Part shown: positions 44,862-56,867 of the stretch, piece after piece
Position numbering within the stretch: the first letter of the stretch is position 1
How the letters are laid out: every line of letters begins with the position of its first letter
From: Petunia secreta
Lineage: Eukaryota; Streptophyta; Magnoliopsida; Solanales; Solanaceae
Length of the DNA stretch: 64,000 nucleotides
Assembly: GCA_029990175.1 (NCBI GenBank)
Contig: JARKIP010000023.1
Coordinates: 20,851,501-20,915,500 of the forward strand
Direction: 5' to 3'
The notes under the pieces: model-generated
Told to the model about the DNA's origin: nothing
Database searches by the model: none
What the model saw: only the letters and a program-made list of their open reading frames with translations
Position numbers and translations under genes: made by a program

Positions 44862-45590
44862 AGGAGAGCACTAAGCAGGTATTATTCAGTGATATTCAAC
44901 TATTTAGTTGATAATTTTATTTTTTATTATTGGGTTGTTGGTTTTGTTTTATTTTTTTGTATTCAACCTTTTGTTAAATTTTATTTAGATTTGATCGTGG
45001 TGATTATTTGCTTAATTTTTCTGACTTGGTAATAAGCGGTAATGATATTTAAAAGATGAGATTTACCCAACTGAAAGATTAGCGATTTGATTGGGCTACC
45101 ACTTTGTGGTGTCATCAAGCCCAAGTCAAATTATGGCTACGATACTCCTTTCGAGAAGATAGGCGATGATTAATAAAGCTCAATACTCTTTCTTGTGAAG
45201 GACAAGTTGGAAAGTCATGCCCTGTTGGGAAAAAGAAATGAACATGTGTGATTTATTAATGACTTATGTATTTTTGTAATGTGAATTGTTGCAATTTATT
45301 CATGTGATTTTGGTTAAAGTTTTTTTTATATAGCTTTTTGGTATATTATAGTCAATGAATCATCTCTAAGTAAGTAACATATGCTGCATTATTAGAAATT
45401 AGAGTATTTTGGTTAATGAAGTTCCCTATCGGCTATGTTTGAATTATTTAGTCACAAAAGTCCATGTTTCTTTTTGGTGTCATGTGCGTCATTACTAGTT
45501 TAAATTTTTTGTAGTCTCTTGGCGCAAATAATTTTCAGTTAGTAATGTTATTGATAATATGTTTAAGCTTAAGACATGAGGTTGTTCCTA
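44862..45590. other. Non-coding
   Basis: No motif-bearing frame. A conceptual frame at 44829-45032 is T-rich and overlaps the CACTA-like end, so I do not treat it as a gene. Confidence 0.35.
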
Positions 45591-46290
45591 GGCAGCAACT
45601 CAAGGTAATTGGCTTGAAGAATTTGGTGTGGGGTTGATGCAATATGATCTAAGAAAAAACAAGAAATAAGATAAAAAGATAGAAGCAAGACACTCTTTGA
45701 TCTACTAAGACTATAAGTAGGAACTAGTCCACTTACCTTCTTGATGAATCCAAGGAGAACCTATGCTATGAAAACAACCCTCAAGACAACTAAGGACCTG
45801 AAAATGGCTTGATCAATGGAAAGGAACAAGTTCAATTCAATTCTACTAAAAAAGAACAAGTTTTCCAACATGTATTATGTTTAGCAAAAAGCTGCATTTG
45901 TTTTTGTAATGATCCAAGGTGCTGAATGAAATAAAAGATTAAGGCATGCTTTTATAGGTGTAGATAAGATGTCTATAATGTTAAACGTAAAAGCCACAAG
46001 CTGGCTATTTTAAAGTGACCATGCAGGGCTAATAAAGTGCCATTCACCTAACTAAGACTGTCTATGTAAAATAACAAGTAGGAGCTCGTTGAGAGCACCA
46101 AAAATCTGCCCAAAATATTAAGCTCTCCAACGCCCAAGAATGAGCTCGTTGAGTAGCTCGTTGACTTTTCCAAGTCTCGGTCTCAACATACATCAATCGT
46201 CCCTTCTTCTCCAATGCTAACCACTGTGTCTCTTGTTGCCTTTAACATGCTGCCCCAATAAATGTTCTCCAAAGCATCCTCCCCAAGCTA

Positions 46291-46985
46291 TCATCTAAGA
46301 TTGATGAAGGTCCGATAACTCCTTAGCTCAGCTCTTAGAATCATCCTCCATTTGACTGCATCATCCTCCCTTTCTTGAAAGAATTTCGACCTCGAAATCA
46401 AACCAGCATCAACATCACGACATCTATAGCTCATCATCAAGGCCTCACCTCTATGGATTACATCTACATCATTCTCCCTCTCTTGAAAAGGATTCGTCCT
46501 CGAATCTGATTCTTGCAAAACATAGACATGAATGAGTATAAAAATCTCTCAACTAGGCAATAGCTAAGTAGCCTCAAAATCACATAACCATGATATGGCA
46601 CAAGAATGCTACCAAACTGTGCAAAGACGATTATACTAACCTTCATGGCCTTAGAAAGTCCAAATATAAGCATGAGCCAAGAAAATATACCGTCCTCGTG
46701 GAGTCTACAAGTTCTGGTCGCATACCACAATAACTTCCAAGGAGTATCTTTCCAACAGCTCTCCACTTGTTTCACTAATTTAAAGCACACATAATGCTTT
46801 CCATGGCTAAGCACAATACAAGTAGGACATCTCGAACCTAGATTTGGGAATATTGTACCAGCCCACCCCAAAACCATTAAGTCAAACAAGTAACCACTTT
46901 TAAGAACAACTCCAGAGTCAAAAACCAACGAGGTCAAAGCATCAAACATAACACATGTCTCAAGAAACTCAGATTGTAACAACAA
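46291..46985 (-). pseudogene. Unrecognised ORF plus retroelement tail
   Basis: 46985-46464 encodes a 173-residue frame rich in Leu, Cys and Trp (KLVKQVESCWKDTPWKLLWY; LIFGLSKAMK). It overlaps a second frame, 46518-46291, that begins MQESDSRTNPFQERENDVD and repeats the SRxxxFQERE motif about 40 residues later. The RTNPFQE motif is what I know from the C-terminus of Solanaceae gypsy polyproteins. The first frame has no family that I recognise. Confidence 0.4.
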
Positions 46986-47006
46986 GTTATAGGAACAAGA
47001 ATGTAT

Positions 47007-47873
47007 CTAATCACAACAGTAGTATACCGGAGAAGCATGAATCATGAGATACAAATATTTGCCATCATCTATCCTAGAGTAAGCAAAAGCATCACGACAT
47101 GTGTAACAATCAGAATTTTCATCCTTCTCACAAGAACTTCTAACACCCTCATCACCCTCATCATAGGCAAATAAATAGTAAAGAAAAATTTTTCCTAGTG
47201 TAACTTCATCAATAATATCCATTTCAATAAGCATACTTTCAAAATAAGAATTACAACCATACTCAAAGCTGTCATTTGGACAACACAAAGAAGAAGCAGG
47301 AGTTAAAGAAAGATCCACACTTTCCTTCTCACAACAATGTCCTCTACCAAGTGAACTACTATCAAACAAGGAGTTACTTCCATCACAAGAAAGAATCTTA
47401 AGAAACTCAAACTCAATATCTAAACAAGTATCTCTAAGTAAGAATAGTTTCATAAGAAATAACTCACTTAAATTCACATCACCATTGACATCGACATAAC
47501 CAAACATATCACATAATTCAGTTTCATTGTCATGCTCAGTTGCAACGTCAAAAGAACTCAAAAAGGACTCCACACCTTCAATTCCAGGATCAAACAAGTG
47601 ATGTTTAAATTCTACTTCTAGGACAGCATGCAATCTTTCATCAATGACATCCCTAGAAGCATTACTTTGAATATCTAGACTCTCAACACAAGTGAACACT
47701 ATTTTTTTCATTACATCAAACACACAAGTAGTTTCAATTTTAGGAGCACATTTAAGAACAACTAGTGTATCATCACAAACCTTATTTAAATTTCCATTGA
47801 AAGGCAGCGACGACGTAAGGTCCAAACAAGACATACCACTACTCATACTCACATCACTAAACTTGCTCTTCAC
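47007..47873 (-). pseudogene. Long unrecognised ORF, 288 residues
   Basis: One uninterrupted minus-strand frame reads MKSKFSDVSMSSGMSCLDL and runs to 47007, unusually long for this region. It is acidic and rich in Ser, Asp and Cys, with no transmembrane segment or known motif. The reading likely extends upstream in another frame (GASEEQ; ESALEAVHNVEGAAC at about 47990-48020) through a shift near 47880. Neighbouring blocks on the same strand suggest one transcript. It occupies the place where RT should be in an autonomous element. Function unknown. Confidence 0.4.
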
Positions 47874-48185
47874 TAGCTCCTAGAGTATCGAGTGTAGTAG
47901 ACTTACCTTGAAGGTCACAAGATTGACCTTGTTTACTTTCATTCTCTCCCTCCTCAAGCTTAGAGTCGACACAGGCAGCTCCTTCAACATTATGGACAGC
48001 CTCTAAAGCGCTCTCATCTTGAACCTCCAATAAGTGGTGCTCACTCCCAAGCTTGTTTCCAATAGTACCTGCAAGAGAATATAAACAACTAGAGGAAAAG
48101 GAAGAATTACAAGTGTTAGAGTGAAAGAATTTTCTCCTTTCTTTTCTTCTTTCTTTTCTCTCATATTCTTTTCAATTACTTCCTC

Positions 48186-48870
48186 TTATTTCTTTGGTGG
48201 CAGCCCAACTACATTAGTCATCCCAAACTTTCTCTTTTGATTATTACACTTCTCTACGTGCATAAAAGAAGCATAGGCACTATTGAGACTTTTCTTTGTA
48301 AGCAGGAATAGCAATAGAGGACATCCTTCATCGTCCACTATATGTCTTATCCAATCTCGCACATATGGAACATGGTGATCTAAAAACAATGGCTGCTCGA
48401 AACACAAATCATATGTTTGAAGAGGATACACATCACACCAGACCGTTTCAAGGTATTCTCCATGTGACACTACCACTTTGACCTTCCACTCAACCTTATA
48501 TCCATCATAGAGATATGGATACCTTCGTCTCACCCATGTTAAGTGCAAAAGATCAACCACTTCCGGTGAAATAAGCATGGCTTCACTCAAGTCGTCAAGC
48601 TCTAGATCGAAGCCCCTTATAACCACAAACAATCACCTTCAATTTGTGGAACCTCGGTTTTGGCATAACTACTTGGGGATTGCCCAAGTTTGACGCATTA
48701 CAAGCAGATTTTGGAGTCATAGATGTCTGTTCCTTTTCAAGATTGTCAACTCGGGTTCCCATGCTGTCAATATATCATCCTAAGTTATCTCTCATTACTC
48801 TCATCTCGGCCCAAAGATCGGCTAAAGTAAGCTCGGGAACACCCTCTTGTTTATCAACTACTCCAACCAT
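48186..48870 (-). pseudogene. gag/protease-like remnant
   Basis: ATG at 48870 opens MVGVVDKQEGVPELTLADLW, then a TGA near 48780 and a coiled-coil-like YIDSMGTRVDNLEKEQ. A shift near 48625 leads to a 148-residue frame. Within it GEYLETVWCDVYPLQTYDLC, about 48460-48405, resembles the gypsy retropepsin C-terminal block (GxYxDxVxCDVVPMxAxxxLLGRPW), with the LLGRPW part changed. The resemblance is suggestive only. The active-site DTG motif is not visible. Confidence 0.35.
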
Positions 48871-48895
48871 GTACCTGCACACAAACAAAGACTAG

Positions 48896-49600
48896 AAAAT
48901 ATGTTAAGGTTAGAAATTACCTCACTCACTTTCTCATTTTGAATGACACTCGGGTTCACTCAAATTAGTGGGTAGGATCACTCAAACTTGTTACAAATGG
49001 CTTCCTCAAATTGATCGAGTTCCTCAACGACCTTTCATGTTCACTAGTTCTCTTCAGTGAGTGAATTTATGAGACTCTATAGGCGGACAGCTTTTTAAAG
49101 TGAGCACAAAAAGTCAAAAAAAAAAAAAAATACTACAATAGTTGGAAATTCTGAATTTAAGCACGAAATCCTATTAGCTCAAGAGTTAGTAATAGCTTAA
49201 GTGGAAGAAATACCTAAGAATTACTAACTAGAAATAGTGTTTAACAAAGAAATAAGGAAATCCTAGAGAAAATATGATTTACTACCCTTAAATAGGCGTC
49301 CAAGACAAGCCTTTTTAAGTAGAACAAATTTTTCCTCCTTTTCCTTGCTTCAAGTGCTGCCTAGGTAGCAACTCAAGGCCGTTAGATTGAAGAATGTGAG
49401 AAAAGATCGGGGAAACTGTTGCCTATTTGCCAACACTTGTAGGTATACGCAACGGTAGAGGGGTGAAGGGAGAAACGAAGCCAAAATAGATTGAATAAAA
49501 ATAAAATTAAAAAAAAATAAACAAAAGTTCTATAAAATATGCTTCAAAGTATCAAAAAAAAAAACATAATCTTAAATGGACATAATAACATCACAAAATA
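48896..49600. other. Leader-like and anonymous sequence
   Basis: No supported frame. On the minus strand a CTATTTAAG TATA-like site lies near 49292, upstream of the gag-like start. An A-run is at 49116-49130. Confidence 0.3.
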
Positions 49601-49603
49601 GCA

Positions 49604-49980
49604 CTAATTTGGTGAATTTGGAGGAGTAGATTCGTCCATAATATTTGATCTGTCATCGTCGTTTATGCGTCCTATAAGCACCATCTCTTTGATTTGTTCG
49701 AGTACTTTATTAAAATTGTGATGCAAATTCAAAAATTCTGCATCTTGTTTTTTAATTTTTTCTTTCCAACTTGCTACATCGCTATTCAAACATCTAATTT
49801 TCTTAATTGAAACTTAAAATGAAATGGCAGTTCGTTATATATTTGGTGGGTTTTATAGCGTTTAAGCTCCACCCAATGAAGAGTTTTAAATGTTGGTGAA
49901 AACTCATCATATTTTATAACAGACCAAACGGTTATAAGCCAGTGAGAGGCAATAACACTTTTTTCAATCACCATTTGCAT
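49604..49980 (-). pseudogene. Unrecognised coding-like segment with one frameshift
   Basis: Two minus-strand frames meet at about 49788: the first reads LKRYKTHQIYNELPFHFKF, the second NSDVASWKEKIKKQDAEF and NKVLEQIKEMVLIGR, ending ESTPPNSPN before a stop. The second is coiled-coil-like. Together they look like the C-terminus of one protein with a single shift. No family recognised; a DNA-transposon protein is possible. Confidence 0.35.
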
Positions 49981-50484
49981 ACCAGGGAAGTGTTGCCCTG
50001 ACTATAGTAGATGTAATTATTTGGAGACGAGGGTAAATGGATGAACATAAAGTGATGTCCGGGCAATAGTTCAGGGGCAATTAGTTTAGAAGAAGGTGTT
50101 GAACAGGTTGAGATAGGTGTTGCCTATTTGCCAATACTTCAAGGCATTTTTAGCTGCAACAGGGGTAAAGAGTTTGAGAAAAAATTATGTCTATTAACCA
50201 AGGTTTCAAGGCAAAGTAGGGGTCAAATTTAAACTGTGAATTGAATGTATCTATGCAACTACAATAAAATGAAAAATAATTGATGATTATCGCAAAAGAA
50301 AAAGTATCGCTAACAAATTTAAAGCACTTCAAATTTAAAATGTATTATGAATTCTATCACAACTTTGTTTCTGTATCTTCTTGCATGTGGATGGAGGACT
50401 GGAGTGTAAAGACAATTCGTTCTATTTTGTCCTAATCTTTTGCATCGCTAATATCTGATCCTACTCTTGAAAAATTCTACTCGG
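49981..50484. other. No gene seen
   Basis: Contains GTTGCCTATTTGCCAATAC at about 50123, a near copy of 49409-49428 (GTTGCCTATTTGCCAACAC), about 715 bp apart. Confidence 0.3.
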
Positions 50485-50497
50485 GGCGTGATCAAAG

Positions 50498-50515
50498 TTT
50501 GGCGCTGTTGCCGGA
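50498..50515 (+). other. tRNA-Asp-type primer-binding site, LARD copy 2
   Basis: TTTGGCGCTGTTGCCGGA follows the LTR remnant, a slightly mutated form of TGGCGCCGTTGCCGGGG. Confidence 0.75.
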
Positions 50516-50606
50516 AAATACTTTGTATTTCTAGCTTTTAGAATAGCTGAGTTGTTAGTTCAATCAACTTCGCCTCTGTACATATTCTTTTAGTTTATAA
50601 AAAAAT

Positions 50607-51620
50607 ATGGCATACAAAAATTGTATGTGGCTAGGTGATGGTTCATCTTATTGTCTCCACTTGTGTTCTAATTGTAAAGAAAAATATTCGTGGCAACATT
50701 GTCAATCTTATATATGTAATTTGTGCGGTGGTCAAGGTGGTCATTATTATGGTTGTGCTAATACATCTCATTCATCCCCGAGCCCCTATTATGATGATTC
50801 TTTTTTCTCTTGTGATGATCGTAGGTGCAATGAAGTGGATGATGCAGAGAGAACATATGAAGCTGACATGAAGATGATTCTTGATAGACGTAGAGCAAAA
50901 CTATACCGCTTTGAAGCTCAAGTGAATCAGTTGGCTGCACTTGTTGAGAGAAAACATGAGGATGACCTAAAGAAGATTCGAGAAACGTGTCGAGCCTTTA
51001 TTCGCCGTTTGAAAGTTCAAGTAAATCAACTGGCTGTATTCTTTAGAATTCAAAAATCTAGCCAAGAAGACATGGAATTAGAAGAAGAAATCATGGATAT
51101 AATTGAAGAGCTAAAAATTGAATTTCCATGGGAGGAGACAAGGGTTGAAAGTCAACCATTTAGCAATATGGCGTGGGAAGATGCTGATGATGAAGATGTG
51201 GTACTAGAGTCAGACGATAAACTTGAAGCATAAATTCTACTTGACTCTGAGTCGTGCCGAAAATAGGATATCAGTAACGAATCGAAGTTTGAGCGGGTTG
51301 CACCGTATTCTAGACACTTTTCTACATTGATTTTAGAAGGTAACATGGAAATTGATCTTTCTGAGTCGATTGAAGAGCTGAAGGATGAGGTATATGATGC
51401 TTACACTATAGAATTTGAAATCCGTCTAGGCACGATGACAATCCTCGTTTGAAGGTTAGTGAGTAAAACATGGTATATATGGTGCTTGGCCAAGAGCATA
51501 GCCGAAAATTTAGGGATATTCCTAAGTTGGTGGCAATGTACAGAAGGATATACTTAATGTTTGACTTGCAAGAACTTGTGCCACCTCAAGAGCATAACCA
51601 GAGAGTTGAGTTACAATAGA
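50607..51620 (+). pseudogene. Conserved LARD ORF, copy 2 (Cys-rich, coiled-coil, acidic)
   Basis: ATG at 50607 opens 208 intact residues. Residues about 7-55 are Cys-rich (MWLGDGSS, CLHLCSNC, CNLCGGQGG, YGCANTS), spaced like paired metal ligands. Then come acidic stretches, two related coiled-coil repeats (FEAQVNQLA, LKVQVNQLA) and an acidic block (SQPFSNMAWEDADDED). After the TAA at 51231 the frame continues with homology to copy 1 (HFSTLILEGNMEI) and on to VAMYRRIYLMFDLQELVPP and QEHNQRVELQ, so the ancestral protein was probably about 330 residues. It sits where gag would be. The family is not recognised; an RNA-binding or packaging role is a guess. Confidence 0.6.
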
Positions 51621-53496
51621 GGAGGTGGTTCATAAACTCAAGGTGGCTCAAAAAGTATAGACATTGGGTTATGTCGTGCCACGACATTAAATAAGACGCT
51701 TCTTGGGAGGCAATACGTAATTGTAATTATATTAAATGAAAAAGAAAAAAAATGAAAAATACAAATATTTTCACTTGGTGAGTTTCTTTGTTTTGCAGGC
51801 TTCGACTGGTTTGGAGTCTAAGTGTGGGATGTTTGCAACCCAGCATGCTTGAAGATGAAGTCCTGCTTGGGGAATTCTAAGTACCTCGTTTCATAAGGAA
51901 GCTAACAAGGATGTTCTTCGGGGTTAGAGCCCCAGGGAATTGCTCTATCACCCTTTGATTTTATTTTAAAGTATTGAGGACAATGCATGATTTTAAGTGT
52001 GAGGTGAGAGTCTTTCTATTTGTACAAATAATCTCTTTTGATTTTTCATTGTGAATCGTCTCTTTTACAAATGAAGTAGTTTGAACCGAGTATAGGTAGT
52101 TTTTTTTTTTTTTAGGATTAGATTTTTTTTAAGGATTAAAGAGTGTAGTAAATGGATAGGATAGTCTTGGCTCCACTTTGACTAGTTTTATATAGATACT
52201 TAATTTGGGGTATGTGAACTTCATGCATGTATCTTATCATGATCCACTTTGCCTTGAGAAACATGGAGTGTCTTGTCTGAAGCCTCTGATCATGATGTTG
52301 AATCTAGATTTACTTGAGTGTTTGCTTTGTTTAAGATCGCGAATTGAACCATTTTGAGTAAGTTATGTGCCGTGTATGAGTGAGAATTTTATTTTTTCCA
52401 TGTTTACTACTTGATGTATAGAACTTGCCCAGTGTGTGTGCAAAGCGAAATAAGAAATTTGCTCGGTTAGGGAGTGATATGGGCATTCCTTTCATAGCCA
52501 ATTTGTTTGATGGCTCAGAGTTAGATGTTTACCAGTGAAGTTTGACCTTAGTTAGCCCTTTTGAGCCTATAGCCTTTTCTTTGATAGCCATTGGGATTCC
52601 TGTTTCTTGTGCTAAATATCTGTGAGTTTTACTTGTGGTGTTAGGAGCCTAAAAGTCTAGTTAAGAAAGAAGAAAATTGTCGTTGTTTGAGGAAGACAAA
52701 GGATTCTTTAGGAGGATGTTCTTGGAGGGATTTACACGAAAAAAAATCTTTGAATGTTGTGCGATACTTGAAATATGGATTGAAAAAAAATTATGTTTGA
52801 ACGATTAAAGAAAATAAAGAGTAGTCCATATCATTAGCTCCTACCTTTGATTAAGATGAAGATTGTCAAAAATTGACTCTGTGATGGTACAAGAAAGATT
52901 GGTTGCGAGAAAAAATACTTGAATTAATTATAGTGTATTAAATTACTTGGGTTGTTTAGTCACTATTATCCATATATATGTCCTACACGTCTCATTACTT
53001 ACATTACAACCACATGAAGTCCTAATTGATCTTAGCCGAGTAGATAGACATTAGTCAAGTCTTACATTAAGGGCAAGCCTATGGTACGTCTTGTGTTGCA
53101 TGTGTGTTTCTTTTTCTAAGATTGAGGGTTTCATCTATATGTGAATTTTTTGTTCATGATCATTTTCTTATGTGAATTCCTTCTCTAATTTTTAGTTTGA
53201 TTATGAGGGCACATGATTTACGAGAAGTGAGTTCTTTTATTAGTCTCTTGAATAGGGTGAGTACTTGCATGACTTATTGATGAGTCTGGAGTTAATGTGT
53301 GATTGAGAGGTTGATTTAATGGACTTATTTGTTTTTTAAATATTCTTGGCATGGATTTTATGTGAATACAGCTTGATTAATGCATATGCAACTTGTTAAG
53401 TGCCTGTATAAACCCAAGTCATTGTGTGAGTTGTTTTGGTGCATCTTGAGTTCAGGTATAAGTTGCTCGAGGACGAGCAAAGGTTTAAGTGTAGGG
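51621..53496 (+). other. Non-coding interior of LARD copy 2
   Basis: Collinear in reverse with 33351-35392 of copy 1. It includes TGTCGTGCCACGACA at about 51675 and, just before the 3' LTR, GAGGACGAGCAAAGGTTTAA, in which the polypurine tract should lie. Confidence 0.6.
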
Positions 53497-54772
53497 TGTT
53501 GATACGAGGCTAGATATTACTATATTTCCTATACTTTCGTCTCATATTCATGCTTCTACTTGTGATATTTGTTAGTACTTTGAGCTGAATTTCTCTCAGT
53601 TGGTGTGTTTCATGTTGTAGAAATTATGTTGATGATATGAAGCGTTCGTGGAGCAAAGCTTAGTGAAATCAAGTATTTTAAAGCCTGAGTAGAAGCCAGA
53701 GGGTCGTGCAAACAAAGGACGGACGAAGAAGGAACGAACCGAATGAAAAGACCAGGTTGTACTATGTGCTGGACACCGTGCAGACACCTCATACTGCAGT
53801 AGTTACGGAACTATGTGTTGCACGATGTGCATCTCAAAAAAATACACTAGTCTGAGTTTGGTTGGCTTTTCCAATGGCAATTTCATCCTATATCAAATTC
53901 TACACTATAAATACATCTTGAAACCCAATTGGACGAGACTTTTGACCTATTCCACAATAAAAGAAGGCAGGGAGGAGAAAAGATCAAGATTCAAGGCTCT
54001 ACTTCATCCATATATCCATGTGGTTTTGTATGTTTATAGTTAATTCTTGTCTTAGAACATGACTATGAGTGGCTAAATCATCTACTCTAGGATTAATTGA
54101 ACCACTCCATATGCTTGTGTGATAATAATTATTGTGTTATTAATGAACCTGGCTACTTCTTCCTATCTATGTTGTTTACGAATTTCATGCTAATTAATTG
54201 GTAGGATCCGCAATTAATTATCCCCTTATTCTTATGATTACTAAGAATAGATTCATCAGTTAGGGTTAAACACATAGCAGTATTTCAACCTAAAACAAAA
54301 GCATTGCTTATGTTGTCAAAACAGTGAATTGTTACTATTGATCCTTGTTGTGAACCATAAGTGTGGTCCTCCCTATCTTCATAGGTTAATTGAGTTGATT
54401 AGTAAAAATTATGATTACTTATCAGAAGTGAGTAATTGTAAACTTGGAGCACTTGTTCGATAGGAAGATTCAATGAGAACTAATAGCATAATAATTTAGC
54501 ACAAGTTAGGATCTGAAGAAATCAATCATAGGTTTCACATCTCTTGAATCAAGTCTATATTTAATTTTTTGTTATTTAATTTCTTGTTAAGTAGTTGATA
54601 GAACCAACCCACATTAAATATATACACTTAAAATTAACTGGATATCTAGTTCAGCTATATTAACTGCTAGGAGTCGTGTTGTCAATGGGATTTCACCTCG
54701 CGACTTTAAGTACCGAGCTATATTTTCTGTGACCACTTAGTCTCTTTTATATGACGTAGTTGAGCATGATCA
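53497..54772 (+). repeat. 3' LTR of LARD copy 2
   Basis: Starts TGTTGATACGAGGCTAG and ends GAGCATGATCA, with the order of blocks of the copy 1 LTRs but clearly more diverged from them than they are from each other. A perfect TG...CA is retained. Confidence 0.85.
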
Positions 54773-55954
54773 AGATTACATTCAATGAATCTTACCATTC
54801 AATTATAAATTGTATATTCTATAAAATTCATAAGCATGATTCCTTAAAGATTGAGTAAGAATATTTGGAGTCAATCTATTGCTGCTTCAATTAAAGTGGA
54901 CACCATTGAAATAACACTTGTTCTAGTAATTTAGGGGTCATATTATTACATATGTACAAAGTTTAGTTTGTATTTTCTTAACTACAATTTACCGACACCT
55001 CTATCGTCAAATCACAATCATGTTCCAAGAAAAGTACAAAATGGACAGAACAACTTAAACCCACAAATTTTCTCAAAACAAGGGTTTTTGATACTGATGA
55101 AACATAGAAGTAAGAAAAACACAAACCAAATCAAGGAACCCTAATTTTGACTAAAAGAGAGAAGATGACAGCTGGAAAAAGATAGAAATATAGTTTTATG
55201 TAATTAGTCAAGGATAAAATAACATTTTTGTATATAAAAAAATGAGCTAGAGGTTGTTTTGCTAAAACTATGGTAAGTGGGGACAAACACCCACAACCAG
55301 TCAATTGGAGGACACGTAGTGCAAGTTTTTGGTAAAGGTGTGGTCATTGCATGTCCTTTTTGGGTTACTCCATGTTTGAACTTTTCCATTGTGAGCCATA
55401 ACTAGGCTGTGAATTTCAAGATTCGTTGATAGTTCATACTGAAAAAGGTTTCTAACTTCTGAGTGATTAAGATGAAAATGCTTAACCCCTCATTTGGTTT
55501 AGAAACATGTTATATTGATATTTTAATACAGAGATTACTAGAGCAGGGGTTGTAATCTAGATGTTGAAAAATCTGGAAGATGTTTAAAACAATCCATTGG
55601 TGGAGGGCAGTAGAGGATGGTGGAGGTGTAGATGAGGGTGGTGGATAGAGGAGATGAGGACTGAAGGGGCTTAGTCAAAATAAGAAAACTTGAGAGCTCT
55701 TAAATTATTAGTCATTACCAGTAATCTTAAAAGTATCTCTTCTGCCTAATATTTAAAACTTGTATCTTTACAACCACTGGACCCAAGAAACTATACTTGA
55801 CACAACTTCTCTCTCTCTTTCGTGGTTTCGCTCCTTTTCTTTTTCAAGCACTGTAAGTCTGCAGTAACTTTTGTAAGATACAGCGAATGGTTAAGAATAA
55901 GATATGAAAGCTTTGTAGAGTTGTATAAGCTGCATATTTTTTTCTTTCATAGAG
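54773..55954. other. No gene or element recognised
   Basis: AT-rich; a GGTGG-rich patch at about 55600-55660. Short frames lack motifs. Confidence 0.35.
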
Positions 55955-56867
55955 TGTCACGGCCAAAATAGTACTGGTCGTGAGGGAACCCGAACTAATC
56001 TCGTGGGCACCGCGAATTCACTCAAATTACAAATGAATAACAAAATAAACTACTATGGACATATTAGCTATTTAAAGGTCATCCCTAATCAGAGCTAACA
56101 GAAAGCAGAAAATATTCCAATAACAAGAGAAAGGTTTACGTCTTTCCATGAATCATAAATGTCAAAGGTGATCGAATAAATTATACAATTCAAGGAAGGA
56201 ATATATAACAAAATAGAATTAAAAAATAAGAAGTGCCGCCACGGATGATGGGTTGATTCACCACAATGTTCGCTAATACCCAATATAAACTCTATCACAA
56301 ACACATAAAGACAATGAAGGATAATAGTGCATGAGTGGGTCGAATGTTTTCGGTATGTGGGGCCAACTAGATACCTATGTAAAAATGTAAAAAAGTTGGT
56401 TGAAAGAAACAACATTAAATAGTAATCAAGAAATCATAATATCACACAATAGATTACCACATGCACATGATCTTCTAAAGGCGTGCAACCTGGTCTGGGG
56501 ACATGATGGTTTTCGGTAAGATTTTTACAGCATGCAACAAGACCACATGATCCAATAGTTTTCAGCAAGGTTGTTAAGGTGTGCAACCCAATACAGGATC
56601 CAATGATCTCCATTAACATATTCAACCAAGTGATAAAGTACACCATTCGACACGAGCATGCTTAACTATGAACCTACATAGGAAGTATGGTCAAACCGGC
56701 AGTTATACACAAGAGGAAACATGCATAGATGTCTACATGCCAAAAGATCACCAAAGAATGGATAAAATCATTTACCTCGGTCCAACGATTTGTAACGTTC
56801 AAAATCGTCTTTTTTCATGCTCAAATATCTCTGAAGAAGTCCACTTTATGAACAACAATAAATAATA

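Larger units (their letters stand above)
45593..49385 (-). mobile_element. Rearranged non-autonomous retroelement with novel ORFs
   Basis: On the minus strand, a gag-like start (48870), a protease-like block (48632-48186), two long unrecognised frames (47873-47007, 46985-46464) and a tail with twice-repeated RTNPFQERENDVD-type sequence (46513-46291) follow one another, then an LTR-like segment with CTATAAAAG (45957-45949). The tail resembles the end of Solanaceae gypsy polyproteins. RT, RNase H and integrase motifs are absent. Borders are approximate: a CCTAGG-centred block occurs near both ends (about 45593 and 49366). LTRs were not proven. Confidence 0.45.
50485..54772 (+). mobile_element. 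Non-autonomous LTR retroelement (LARD-like), copy 2, 5' LTR deleted
   Basis: Only the last bases of the 5' LTR (GGCGTGATCA, 50485-50494) remain, followed by the primer site, the conserved ORF, a non-coding interior that includes the palindrome and GGGAGGCAA block, and a full 3' LTR (53497-54772). Orientation is opposite to copy 1. No gag or pol. Confidence 0.8.

Noticed and set aside
44829..45032. T-rich 67-residue frame with hydrophobic stretch
   Set aside because: It overlaps the possible CACTA terminus and is dominated by Phe/Ile/Val from T-rich DNA.
53596..53792. Overlapping minus-strand frames of 60-63 residues
   Set aside because: They lie within the LARD 3' LTR and differ between copies; no support for coding.
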